Below the pieces are notes generated by a model. It had not been told where the DNA came from. It saw only the letters and a program-made list of their open reading frames with translations, and did not search any database. A program made the position numbers and the translations under genes. DNA of 64,000 nt from Emticicia sp031378345 (GTDB lineage Bacteria > Bacteroidota > Bacteroidia > Cytophagales > Spirosomataceae): the NCBI GenBank assembly GCA_031378345.1, contig JANNDY010000056.1, forward strand, positions 1 through 64,000. The letters are read 5' to 3'. Positions within the stretch are counted from its first letter, which is position 1. Each line of letters begins with the position of its first letter. Below are positions 1 to 7,235 of the stretch, piece by piece.

Positions 1-104
1 ACATCAATCTTTACTAAACCTCACTCCAAATCAGGTTTTCAATGAACGTCAATCTATAACTAAGAATAGTACAATTAAACAAAAAATATTAACACTTTAA
101 TAAA

Positions 105-1505
105 TTAACTATTTTGTCCAACTATTGGGGTACACCATAAAGTGAGCCATTCGGGGTTGAGAATATACAAACCTTTCGTATGAAGGCTTTTGCCAAAATA
201 ACTCAATGTACCTGTGTCATTGAGGTAGTCGAGTAATGTAATCTGTTGATTATCAGGTATTTGTAAATCTTCGCAATAGGCTTTGTAAGTTTCTACTGTC
301 ATGTAGTTTTTGCCCAAAGAGATAGATTCTTCTACAGTATTTTTGATTTTTACCCAATCTGCACTAAAAACAGGGAAAGTATGCTGGCGAATGAGTTTTT
401 CTAAATTGCTTTTTAAATCCTCGATATTGATATTGTGCAATGCAGACACATGATAAAAACCCATGATATTTGGGTATTTTTCTTTCAAGAAACTGGCATC
501 GAATTGGTCGATTTTATGGGCATCTTCATCAATTTTATTTGATACAACCACGATTTGCGAATCTCCTGCCAAACTCAGAATGTGCTGCAACCAATATTCG
601 GGTTTTTCCTCTTTGCGGTTGTCGAGTACCAAGACATAAATACTGCGTTCGGTCAAGAAAAACTGATGTACTGAATGTTGGATTTCCTGCCCACCAAAAT
701 CCCACATATTTACTTGTATATCATCATCTACCGTCCATTTTTGTTGGTTAATGCCATGCGTTTGTAGTTCAGCAGGGTTTACTTTATCACCCAAAAGACT
801 TTTCATCAAAGTAGTTTTTCCTGCCGAGCCTTCTCCCAAAAACAATAATTTTACTTCTTTAATGATGATTTGTTCTTTTTTTAGACTTTCGTAGTAGGCT
901 TTTATGGCTTCTTGACCATTAATGATTACTTCTTTTGGGGGACTTGCTAATGGATTATCAGAAAGATACATTGCTCTTTCTGCATCAAAGTATTCTTTAA
1001 CATAATAATGTAATTCAAGACCATTTTCTAAAAATTCAATAGGAATATGAGTAATATGATTATCATTTAAGTCAAGAGATACTATTTTCGTAAAATTTAT
1101 TAGTGGTGAAATATCTTTTATCTCATTATATCCTAAATCTAAGACAGATAAATTTTCAAGATTAGAAAGAGGAATCAGGTTTTTAATCTTGTTATGTCTT
1201 AAACTAAGTTCTCTTAGCTGTTTTAAATTAGAAATATAAGATAAATCTGATATAATATTATATCTTAAATTAAGTGAAACAAGTTCTTTTAAATTAGTTA
1301 AAGCAGACAGATTCCGAATCCTATTTCCTCCTAAATCAAGTCGTCTTAGTTTAAGTAAATCCGATAATGCTGATAAGTTACGAAATTTTCTATTACTTAT
1401 TGTAAGACCTATTATTTCCCCATGTTCATCAACCTCATATTTACTTGGGGTTAGACGAATACCTATTTCTTTTTCAAGATTTATTATTGTAACTGGTTTT
1501 TTCAT
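105..1505 (-). CDS. Leucine-rich-repeat Roc GTPase (ROCO family), apparently truncated in COR
   Basis: 466 aa. Residues about 43-155 hold five LRRs of 22-23 residues with the pattern LxxLxxLxLxxNxI. From about residue 220 a Roc (Ras-of-complex) GTPase domain shows a P-loop GEGSAGKTTL near residue 225, a switch-II DFGGQE, an NKID base-specificity motif and a SAL motif. The start of a COR domain follows, ending at NPEWLT and then about 11 unrelated residues and a stop. Family knowledge: ROCO proteins keep a COR domain of some 200 residues or more that mediates dimerisation and GTPase control. Here only its first part is present, so the gene is probably truncated or frameshifted at its 3' end. 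The ATG lies just after a terminator hairpin on the same strand. Confidence is high for LRR-Roc and moderate for the truncation. Confidence 0.85.
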   Translation of the reverse strand: MKKPVTIINLEKEIGIRLTPSKYEVDEHGEIIGLTISNRKFRNLSALSDLLKLRRLDLGGNRIRNLSALTNLKELVSLNLRYNIISDLSYISNLKQLRELSLRHNKIKNLIPLSNLENLSVLDLGYNEIKDISPLINFTKIVSLDLNDNHITHIPIEFLENGLELHYYVKEYFDAERAMYLSDNPLASPPKEVIINGQEAIKAYYESLKKEQIIIKEVKLLFLGEGSAGKTTLMKSLLGDKVNPAELQTHGINQQKWTVDDDIQVNMWDFGGQEIQHSVHQFFLTERSIYVLVLDNRKEEKPEYWLQHILSLAGDSQIVVVSNKIDEDAHKIDQFDASFLKEKYPNIMGFYHVSALHNINIEDLKSNLEKLIRQHTFPVFSADWVKIKNTVEESISLGKNYMTVETYKAYCEDLQIPDNQQITLLDYLNDTGTLSYFGKSLHTKGLYILNPEWLTLWCTPIVGQNS

Positions 1506-1514
1506 AATTTATCA

Positions 1515-1546
1515 TCAAAAAAGCCCCAAAGGTTGTTTTGGGGCTA
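1515..1546 (-). terminator. Intrinsic terminator just upstream of the ROCO gene
   Basis: The arms AGCCCCAAA and TTTTGGGGCT enclose a 5-nt loop. On the minus strand they are followed by a T run. It would end transcripts from the small gene at 1753-1932 before the ROCO start, so the ROCO gene would need a promoter in the few bases left or would rely on readthrough. Confidence 0.75.
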
Positions 1547-1571
1547 ATTTAGGTAAAAAAAGGTAAGTTCG

Positions 1572-1755
1572 CAATATTACAAATAACTTCGGAGAAGTTT
1601 AACGTTTGTAGTAAAATGGATAGAGAGTGTTTTCCGACTTCGGAGAAGTCGCACAGTCGCAATATCGTTCGTTTTGTACGACTTCTCCGAAGTCGAAAGC
1701 TATAAATTTCATTAATTACTACAAACGTTAAACTTCTCCGAAGTTTACAATATTA
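1572..1755. mobile_element. MITE/REPIN-like palindromic insertion with 30-bp terminal inverted repeats
   Basis: The bases 1585-1614 and 1716-1745 are perfect 30-bp inverted repeats. Inside them 1635-1651 and 1679-1695 form a second perfect inverted pair of 17 bp. All four arms contain the small palindrome ACTTC-GGA-GAAGT or its complement. The octamer CAATATTA occurs at both outer ends (1572-1579 and 1748-1755), as expected of a target-site duplication round a 168-bp insert. No protein is encoded. Seen directly: the repeats. Inferred: mobility, with the transposase supplied elsewhere. Confidence 0.6.
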
Positions 1756-1932
1756 TGATAAATCAACACCTTTCAATATTGCTCTTGCTAAATCATTTTT
1801 GGCTTTCAAGGCTTCATCTAATGTATCATAAATGCCAAGCCCTCCAATACGATATTTTACTTTATCCCCTAATCTTTCGTTAAGTTGCTCCCTTGTTACT
1901 TGAGTTACTTTATAACCTTCAACTTTTTCCAT
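1753..1932 (-). CDS. Small hypothetical protein (59 aa)
   Basis: 59 aa from the internal ATG at 1932, giving MEKVEGYKVT at the N-terminus. An 18-residue upstream extension in the same frame is hydrophobic and unlikely to be translated. The sequence is charged, with no signal peptide or membrane span, and has a DTLDEALKAKNDL helix near its end. The TAA stop lies inside the right-hand copy of the octamer that flanks the palindromic insertion, so the element landed at the 3' end of this gene. No family recognised; it could be a remnant. Confidence 0.45.
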   Translation of the reverse strand: MEKVEGYKVTQVTREQLNERLGDKVKYRIGGLGIYDTLDEALKAKNDLARAILKGVDLS

Positions 1933-1983
1933 TATTTTACTACATTTTTCAAACAAATATAAACAAAAAGACAAGATTCCAAA

Positions 1984-2018
1984 CAAAAAAAGGTCTTGAA
2001 ATTTCTCCCAAGACCTTA
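1984..2018 (-). terminator. Intrinsic terminator, copy 1 of a duplicated hairpin
   Basis: The arms AAGGTCTTG and CAAGACCTT pair across a 10-nt loop. On the minus strand the hairpin runs into a T-rich stretch. It overlaps the stop codon of the 2016-2219 gene. A nearly identical hairpin, with the same flanking AAACAAAAAAAGGTCTT and the same loop, lies at 2271-2303. Confidence 0.7.
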
Positions 2019-2219
2019 ATCACATGTTCGTTCAATAATTCGATAAACTCTTTGAAGTCTTGATTGAGTTCCATTATATTGTTTTCTTAAAAACTCTATG
2101 GCAGAAATACGTTTTTCTGTTTCTTGCAATAACCAATATTCATAGCCTTTTGGTTCATCATTCATTTTAATGATTTTGAAAGCCGAACGGTCTAATTTGA
2201 ACTGATTTTCCATAAGCAA
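2016..2219 (-). CDS. Small hypothetical protein of a FKLDR-type Bacteroidota family (67 aa)
   Basis: 67 aa (65 if the second ATG at 2213 is used). The N-terminal FKLDRSAFK and the middle YWLLQETEKRISAIEFLR resemble small proteins of about 60-80 aa that are common in Bacteroidota and often sit beside nucleotidyltransferase-type genes, perhaps as antitoxins. No partner gene is visible here. A TATATTTG promoter-like element lies on this strand at 2239-2246. The gene is bracketed by two near-identical terminators. Function unknown; the link to an antitoxin role is only inference from memory of similar genes. Confidence 0.55.
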   Translation of the reverse strand: MLMENQFKLDRSAFKIIKMNDEPKGYEYWLLQETEKRISAIEFLRKQYNGTQSRLQRVYRIIERTCD

Positions 2220-2270
2220 AATATTATTTGTTCATCCACAAATATAACAAAAATTATAAGACACAAACAA

Positions 2271-2303
2271 AAAAAGGTCTTAGAATTTCTCCCAAGACCT
2301 TTT
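2271..2303 (-). terminator. Intrinsic terminator of groEL, copy 2 of the duplicated hairpin
   Basis: The arms AAGGTCTTA and CCAAGACCTT fold across the same loop as the hairpin at 1984-2018, followed on the minus strand by a T run. It lies about 50 bp past the groEL stop. Confidence 0.7.
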
Positions 2304-2350
2304 CTATAAATATAGGCAATTAATTGATAATTGTTAATTGCTCATTGATA

Positions 2351-3982
2351 TTACATCATTCCACCCATTCCGCCGCCATGAGAATGACCCATGTCTGGAG
2401 CTTTTTCTTCTGGAATATCAGACACAACTGCCTCAGTAGTAAGCAACATACCTGCGATAGAAGCTGCATTTTCCAAAGCCAAACGAGTTACTTTCGTAGG
2501 GTCAATGATACCGGCAGCCAACATATTTTCAAATTTACCTTCACGGGCATTATAACCGTAATCGTCTTTTCCGTTTTTCACTTCCTGCACAATTACTGAA
2601 CCTTCGCCACCTGCATTTGCAACAATACAACGCAATGGAGATTCGATAGCCGAGCGAATAATGGCGATACCAGTTGTTTCGTCGCCATTGATGCCTTCAA
2701 GTCCAGCCAAAGCTGCTTGGGCACGAATCAATGCTACGCCACCACCTGCTACAACACCTTCTTCAACGGCAGCACGAGTTGCGTGAAGTGCATCATCAAC
2801 ACGGTCTTTTTTCTCTTTCATTTCAACCTCAGTTGCAGCACCGATGTAGATAATTGCTACACCACCTGACAATTTTGCCAAACGCTCTTGCAATTTCTCA
2901 CGGTCATAGTCAGAAGTGGTAGCTTCCATCTGCGACTTGATTTGGTTTACACGACCAGCAATTTGCTCTTGGTCGCCAGCTCCATTTACAATAGTTGTAT
3001 TATCTTTGTCGATAATCAATTTATCGCAATGTCCTAAATATGAAAGGTCAGCATTTTCAAGTTTGAAACCTCTTTCTTCCGAAATTACAGTACCACCTGT
3101 CAAGATTGCGATGTCTTCCAACATAGCCTTACGACGGTCGCCGAAACCTGGAGCTTTTACAGCCGCAACTTTCAATGCACCACGAATCTTGTTTACAACC
3201 AAAGTAGCCAAAGCTTCACCATCAACATCTTCAGCGATGATTAATAATGGGCGACCTGTTTGTGCTACGCCTTCTAATACTGGTAAAAGTTCTTTCATTG
3301 AAGAAACTTTTTTCTCAGAAATCAAGATGAATGGTTTTTCCATTTCAACTTCCATTTTCTCAGCATTAGTTACAAAATATGGAGATAAATAACCTCTGTC
3401 AAACTGCATTCCTTCTACCGTTTTTACTTCGGTTTCAGTTCCACGAGCTTCTTCCACAGTGATTACACCTTCTTTACCAACTTTTTCCATGGCATGAGCA
3501 ATCATTTGACCAATTTCGTGGTCGTTGTTTGCCGAAATACTTGCCACTTGCTCAATCTCTCTTGAAGTCAAGATTGGCTTCGACTGAGCTTTTAACGAAG
3601 CAACAACTGCTGTAACAGCTTTGTCAATTCCACGCTTCAAATCCATTGGATTTGCACCAGCCGCTACGTTTTTCGCACCGATAGTGTAGATAGATTGAGC
3701 CAAAACGGTAGCCGTTGTAGTACCATCACCTGCTTGGTCGGCAGTTTTTGAAGCTACTTCTTTCACCAATTGAGCACCCATGTTTTCGATAGGGTCTTTC
3801 AATTCTATTTCTTTAGCTACCGTTACACCATCTTTGGTGATAGCTGGTGAGCCAAATTTTTTGTCAATGATTACGTTACGACCTTTTGGTCCTAAAGTTA
3901 CTTTTACTGCATTTGCAAGAGTATCAACACCACGTTTTAGTTTTTCTCTTGCTTCTGTATCAAATATAATTTGCTTTGCCAT
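2351..3982 (-). CDS. groL: Chaperonin GroEL (60 kDa, Cpn60)
   Basis: 543 aa, full length for the family. It is the ATP-driven folding chamber that works with GroES in the cytoplasm. The N-terminus MAKQIIFDTEAR, the ATP-binding VTLGPKGRNV and GDGTTTATVLA segments, the apical GFGDRRKAMLEDIA and the C-terminal GGMGGMM tail are all present. It lies 110 bp downstream of groES on the same strand, so groES-groEL form the usual operon. The gap holds a small TGAA-type repeat and a C-rich palindrome but no evident terminator. A hairpin at 2271-2303 ends the transcript. Identity is certain. Confidence 0.99.
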   Translation of the reverse strand: MAKQIIFDTEAREKLKRGVDTLANAVKVTLGPKGRNVIIDKKFGSPAITKDGVTVAKEIELKDPIENMGAQLVKEVASKTADQAGDGTTTATVLAQSIYTIGAKNVAAGANPMDLKRGIDKAVTAVVASLKAQSKPILTSREIEQVASISANNDHEIGQMIAHAMEKVGKEGVITVEEARGTETEVKTVEGMQFDRGYLSPYFVTNAEKMEVEMEKPFILISEKKVSSMKELLPVLEGVAQTGRPLLIIAEDVDGEALATLVVNKIRGALKVAAVKAPGFGDRRKAMLEDIAILTGGTVISEERGFKLENADLSYLGHCDKLIIDKDNTTIVNGAGDQEQIAGRVNQIKSQMEATTSDYDREKLQERLAKLSGGVAIIYIGAATEVEMKEKKDRVDDALHATRAAVEEGVVAGGGVALIRAQAALAGLEGINGDETTGIAIIRSAIESPLRCIVANAGGEGSVIVQEVKNGKDDYGYNAREGKFENMLAAGIIDPTKVTRLALENAASIAGMLLTTEAVVSDIPEEKAPDMGHSHGGGMGGMM

Positions 3983-3988
3983 TTTTTT

Positions 3989-4026
3989 TCAATGAATGAA
4001 TGAATGAATTAGTGAATGAGTGAATG
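3989..4026. repeat. 4/8-bp tandem repeat (GAAT/GAGT units) between groES and groEL
   Basis: A run of ATGA units grades into TTAGTGAATGAGTGAATG. It resembles the GAATGAGT octad arms at 36594-36735 and 50438-50532. It lies in the groES-groEL spacer just upstream of the groEL ATG. Confidence 0.6.
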
Positions 4027-4051
4027 TTCAAAATATATTTTCAATACTTTG

Positions 4052-4092
4052 TTCCCCCATCGGGGGTTAGGTCGGACCGCCGAAGCGGGGCT
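4052..4092. repeat. C-rich palindromic intergenic repeat
   Basis: The bases CCCCCATCGGGGG form a short palindrome, followed by GGTCGGACCGCCGAAGCGGGG. It abuts the groES stop. It belongs to the same C/G-rich intergenic class as 25947-26045, 45280-45353, 49730-49776 and 58545-58602. Confidence 0.5.
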
Positions 4093-4368
4093 TTAAACTA
4101 TTGCGTAAATATCCGACTCACGCATGATTAGGTATTCTTTGCCATCAACAGTGATTTCTGTTCCTGCATATTTACCATAAAGTACGTTATCGCCTACTTT
4201 TACTAAAGTTGGCTCGTCTTTTTTGCCCGGACCTGCCGCTACAACAATACCTTTTTGTGGTTTTTCTTTTGCTGTATCTGGAATAATGATTCCAAATGCT
4301 GTTTTTTCTTCTGCCGGTGCAGCTTCAATCAATACTCGGTCTGCTAATGGCTTGATGTTTACTGACAT
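4093..4368 (-). CDS. groES: Co-chaperonin GroES (Cpn10)
   Basis: 91 aa from the ATG at 4368, which gives MSVNIKPLADRVLIE, the classic GroES N-terminus. An in-frame extension of 24 residues upstream comes from repeat DNA and is rejected. The family motifs PLADRVLIE, the mobile loop around TAFGIIIPDTAKEKP, VVAAGPGKK and the C-terminal GTEITVDGKEYLIMRESDIYAIV region (read in parts) are intact. GroES caps the GroEL ring. It is first in the groES-groEL operon and is read from a TACCTTTG promoter at 4522-4529, with a striking 21-bp-spaced repeat just upstream. Confidence 0.98.
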   Translation of the reverse strand: MSVNIKPLADRVLIEAAPAEEKTAFGIIIPDTAKEKPQKGIVVAAGPGKKDEPTLVKVGDNVLYGKYAGTEITVDGKEYLIMRESDIYAIV

Positions 4369-4392
4369 TTTATTCTGAGTTTTTAAGTTTAT

Positions 4393-4490
4393 TAAATAAG
4401 GTATGAGGTATGATATGTGAGGCATGAGATATAAAGACAAAAAACATCTTACTTATATCAAACTTCATATATCATACATGTATCACGTTT
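4393..4490. repeat. 7-bp tandem repeat with inverted partner in the groES leader
   Basis: From about 4398 the units GGTATGA, GGTATGA, TATGTGA and GGCATGA repeat with a 7-bp period. A partial inverted partner (ATATCATACATG) lies near 4468-4485, so the groES leader could fold into an AT-rich hairpin. It lies within the 5' leader predicted from the promoter at 4522-4529. Confidence 0.5.
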
Positions 4491-4521
4491 ACAAATGCAC
4501 AAACTTTTTGCCAACGGAGTG

Positions 4522-4529
4522 CAAAGGTA
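4522..4529 (-). promoter_or_regulatory. groES promoter, -7 element TACCTTTG
   Basis: On the minus strand TACCTTTGCA matches the Bacteroidota TAnnTTTG -7 box. It lies about 150 bp before the groES ATG. No good TTTG -33 box is seen at 19-21 bp, which would fit a promoter needing help from a factor bound upstream. Confidence 0.65.
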
Positions 4530-4536
4530 CGCTTTT

Positions 4537-4587
4537 CTGACAAAATTACAGTTTTGTCTGCCAAAAATGTTTGAAAAACTGACAAAG
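4537..4587. promoter_or_regulatory. Three CTGNCAAA direct repeats spaced exactly 21 bp, upstream of the groES promoter
   Basis: CTGACAAAA starts at 4537, CTGCCAAAA at 4558 and CTGACAAAG at 4579: two intervals of exactly 21 bp, two turns of B-DNA. They end 7 bp from the -7 box. A 7-bp inverted pair (GACAAAA/TTTTGTC) overlaps copies 1 and 2. No CIRCE element (TTAGCACTC-N9-GAGTGCTAA) is present. Inference: a binding array for a heat-shock regulator. Confidence 0.55.
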
Positions 4588-4595
4588 GAGGAAAT

Positions 4596-5120
4596 TTAGA
4601 AATTATACTTCAAAGACATACCTAAAGAATTGTCATCATTTTTGAATTGCCAATAGCCAAGATTATCTTTTCCAATGGCTTTGTTATACCTGATTGCAGC
4701 TTTTTTGATGTGAGATTTGGCGACTAAATCGCACGCAATATTACCTCCAATAGAAGCAAAAACTATTGTAAAATAAGTTTGGGTGAAAAAACCACTTTGT
4801 CTTAATTTATTATTTGAAAGGTTTGCTAAAAGAAAAATCGTAGGAACAATACTTATCGCTCTACCAACATTTGTAAAAGTTTTGAATTGCTTATAATGAT
4901 AATTGACTTCGGCATCGTTTAGCTCGAAAAATGGTACTTCTAAAGCATAAAACCCATTCAGTTTACGCTCTCCGTAATAATAGTTGCCATTGACTTTATT
5001 CAATGATTTTAGAGAATACAGTTTTCGGGAAATGTTTGGGTTATAATGTGAAGAATCTGTTTGGGCAAAAGTGCTTAAAGAAATGACTAAAAAGAGAAGT
5101 GTGAAAAGTGATTTTTTCAT
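4596..5120 (-). CDS. Secreted/membrane hypothetical protein, paralogue of 42802-43332
   Basis: 174 aa. The signal peptide MKKSLFTLLFLVISLSTFAQ is followed by a short extracytoplasmic stretch, the motif YYYGERKLNGFYALE, two hydrophobic segments (about residues 88-105 and 115-135) and a polar end with KKAAIRYNKAIG. The protein at 42802-43332 has the same plan: signal peptide, a KxxGF-type segment, two hydrophobic helices and a VDIYN motif near the end. They look like distant members of one Bacteroidota family of small envelope proteins with no known role. It lies upstream of the groES control region on the same strand and 28 bp after the ABA4-like gene. Confidence 0.7.
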   Translation of the reverse strand: MKKSLFTLLFLVISLSTFAQTDSSHYNPNISRKLYSLKSLNKVNGNYYYGERKLNGFYALEVPFFELNDAEVNYHYKQFKTFTNVGRAISIVPTIFLLANLSNNKLRQSGFFTQTYFTIVFASIGGNIACDLVAKSHIKKAAIRYNKAIGKDNLGYWQFKNDDNSLGMSLKYNF

Positions 5121-5147
5121 TGAAAAGAAGTTTAGTTTCTTAGAAAT

Positions 5148-5573
5148 TTACACCAAAAAATATTTCAAAATAAAAAATAATAAAAGCCCAACTGGTCCAA
5201 ACATAAGGGTGAGAATAAAACATGGAATTTGCCACCAATAGCTTATTTGCAACTCGTTGGCAGCATTTTTTATGTAGATACCAATCATTAAATCGAAAGC
5301 TAAATAATGAATCCAACCGATAAGCACACCTTTAGGGTTTTTGAAAAGATTTATCACTCCTCCTAGAGTAGAAAAGCCTCCTTTTGGATATTTTTCATCA
5401 CTAATGTTTTTCTGAAAAAAGAGCAAATATGCATATAATCCACACAAAAGTGTAACATTTATGCTCATCACCACATCATTTGCTTGTTTCCAATTTGGCA
5501 GAAAAACCAGAATTGCCCAGCCAAATAGGGCAATATAAGTTGCAATTTGAAAGAAAATAGAGAGTTTTTTCAT
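5148..5573 (-). CDS. ABA4-like (DUF4281) membrane protein
   Basis: 141 aa from the ATG at 5573 (MKKLSIFFQIAT). A longer frame would overlap the upstream stop and is rejected. Four hydrophobic helices are visible. The motifs GWIHYLAFDLMIG and FGPVGLLLFFILKY are those of the ABA4-like family (plant ABA4 takes part in neoxanthin formation; the bacterial members have no fixed role). The start codon lies one base after the stop of the DUF1501 gene, so the two are translationally linked. Function in this organism unknown. Confidence 0.8.
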   Translation of the reverse strand: MKKLSIFFQIATYIALFGWAILVFLPNWKQANDVVMSINVTLLCGLYAYLLFFQKNISDEKYPKGGFSTLGGVINLFKNPKGVLIGWIHYLAFDLMIGIYIKNAANELQISYWWQIPCFILTLMFGPVGLLLFFILKYFLV

Positions 5574-5574
5574 T

Positions 5575-7053
5575 TTATGACAAAATAGGTTTAATAACTT
5601 TTCCTGCCACATCAGTCAGGCGATATGGGCGGCCTTGAAAGGCATAAGTCAATTTTTCGTGATCGAAACCCATAAGGTTCAGAATCGTTGCTTGAAGGTC
5701 GTGTACGTGTGTGCGGTCTTTTATACCATAATAACCCAAGTCGTCGGTTTCGCCAAAAGTCATGCCTTTTTTCAAGCCACCACCTGCCATAAATACAGTA
5801 AAAGCATCTAAATGATGGTCCCGCCCTTTGAATGGAAGCGTTTGTCCATCACGGTTTTCTTGCATGGGAGTTCTGCCAAATTCACCGCCCCAAACCACCA
5901 AAGTTTCGTCGAGTAAACCTCTCATTTTTAGGTCTTTTAGCAAGCCTGTAACTGCTTGGTCGGTTGTGCGGCATAAATCTTTGAAACCTCCATCCAAAGC
6001 CAATTCTTTGTTTGTGCCGTGTGCATCCCAGCCCCAATGAAAAAGCTGTACAAATCGCACGCCGTTTTCTACTAAACGTCTGGCTAACAGGCAGTTATTG
6101 GCAAAAGAACCTTCGCCAGGCACTGCTCCATACATATTTCTTACCCACTCAGGTTCTTTGCTTGTGTCCATCACCTCGGGTACTGAAACTTGCATTCTAA
6201 ACGCCATTTCGTACTGCGAAATTCGAGTCAAAATTTCGGGGTCTTGTACCGCTTCGTATTGTTGTTTATTTATTTCGTTGATAGCCTCAATCGTGTTTTT
6301 TCTAATATCGCGACTCATGCCATGAGGGTCAGAAACATATAAAACTGGGTCGCCTCCTGTGCGGCATTGCACACCTTGATAAATGGAAGGTAAAAAACCA
6401 CTTCCCCACACACTTTTTCCTGCATCTGGGCTTTTTCCACCAGAGGCTAAAACTATAAATCCTGGGAGACTTTGATTTTCAGAGCCTAAGCCATAAACCG
6501 ACCAAGCTCCCATACTCGGACGACCCAAACGAGGGCTGCCAGTGTGCATCAAAAGTTGGGCAGGGGCGTGGTTGAACTGGTCGGTGTACATAGCTTTCAA
6601 GAAAGTCAGGTCATCGGCAACTTCGGGCAAATAGGGGAGGAAATCCGAAATTAATGCACCCGATTTTCCATGTTGTTTGAATTGGCTGATTGAGCCAAGC
6701 ATTTTGGGAACACCTCTAATAAATGCAAATTTTTTCCCCTCCAAAAACTCCTGTGGGCAGTCTTGTCCATCGAATTTTTGTAGTTCGGGTTTATAATCAA
6801 ATAATTCTAATTGCGATGGAGCTCCCGCCATGTGAATATATATCACTTGCTTTACTTTCGGAGCAAAATGTGGCGTTTTTGGAAACATTGGGTCAGTCGC
6901 AAGTGATTGATTATCAGCACTTTTGCCAAAGCAACCGCCCATCATTGAGCCAAATGCCATTGCTCCCAAACCTGTGGTACAAGTTTGCAAAAAATGCCGA
7001 CGAGTTTGATACTCTGCTTCTTTTTGTAAAAATTCTTTGATTAGTTTTTGCAT
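5575..7053 (-). CDS. DUF1501 sulfatase-like exported protein with Tat signal
   Basis: 492 aa. The N-terminus holds a twin-arginine signal (TRRHFLQT near residue 18) and a possible lipobox (MMGGC) near residue 40, so it is probably folded before export and perhaps lipid-anchored. The body has the DUF1501 alkaline-phosphatase/sulfatase-like fold motifs HMAGAPSQLELFD, FNHAPAQLLMHTGSPR, GWDAHGTN and GGEFGRTPMQENRDG, and a final DLQATILNLMGFDHEKLT. Such genes usually stand next to a DUF1549/DUF1553 (PSD1) cytochrome-like gene. None is present in the 182 bp before it or in the next genes. The substrate is unknown. Confidence 0.88.
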   Translation of the reverse strand: MQKLIKEFLQKEAEYQTRRHFLQTCTTGLGAMAFGSMMGGCFGKSADNQSLATDPMFPKTPHFAPKVKQVIYIHMAGAPSQLELFDYKPELQKFDGQDCPQEFLEGKKFAFIRGVPKMLGSISQFKQHGKSGALISDFLPYLPEVADDLTFLKAMYTDQFNHAPAQLLMHTGSPRLGRPSMGAWSVYGLGSENQSLPGFIVLASGGKSPDAGKSVWGSGFLPSIYQGVQCRTGGDPVLYVSDPHGMSRDIRKNTIEAINEINKQQYEAVQDPEILTRISQYEMAFRMQVSVPEVMDTSKEPEWVRNMYGAVPGEGSFANNCLLARRLVENGVRFVQLFHWGWDAHGTNKELALDGGFKDLCRTTDQAVTGLLKDLKMRGLLDETLVVWGGEFGRTPMQENRDGQTLPFKGRDHHLDAFTVFMAGGGLKKGMTFGETDDLGYYGIKDRTHVHDLQATILNLMGFDHEKLTYAFQGRPYRLTDVAGKVIKPILS

Positions 7054-7235
7054 CGTTTGTAGTGAATTTTGTTACAAGTTACATAAGTTATTTGTAAATA
7101 AAAAAATATCATAACTTGCTGTGTTTAATTCTTCTCCTTACTTTTTTTCAAAGAAACATTCATTTTCTGAACGCATTTTTTGAAGTAAATGTTTTTCATA
7201 AAAATCAATATAATAACCTAAATTTTTAGCAAAAA

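Noticed and set aside
2916..3392. Antisense open frame of 158 codons across groEL
   Set aside because: It is an antisense shadow of a highly conserved gene and shows no protein family features.
4369..4440. N-terminal extension of GroES by 24 residues
   Set aside because: The extension is coded by the 7-bp repeat DNA, and the canonical GroES start is at 4368.
4501..4595. CIRCE (HrcA) operator upstream of groES
   Set aside because: The TTAGCACTC-N9-GAGTGCTAA pattern is not present; GGAGTGC near 4516 is only a chance partial match.
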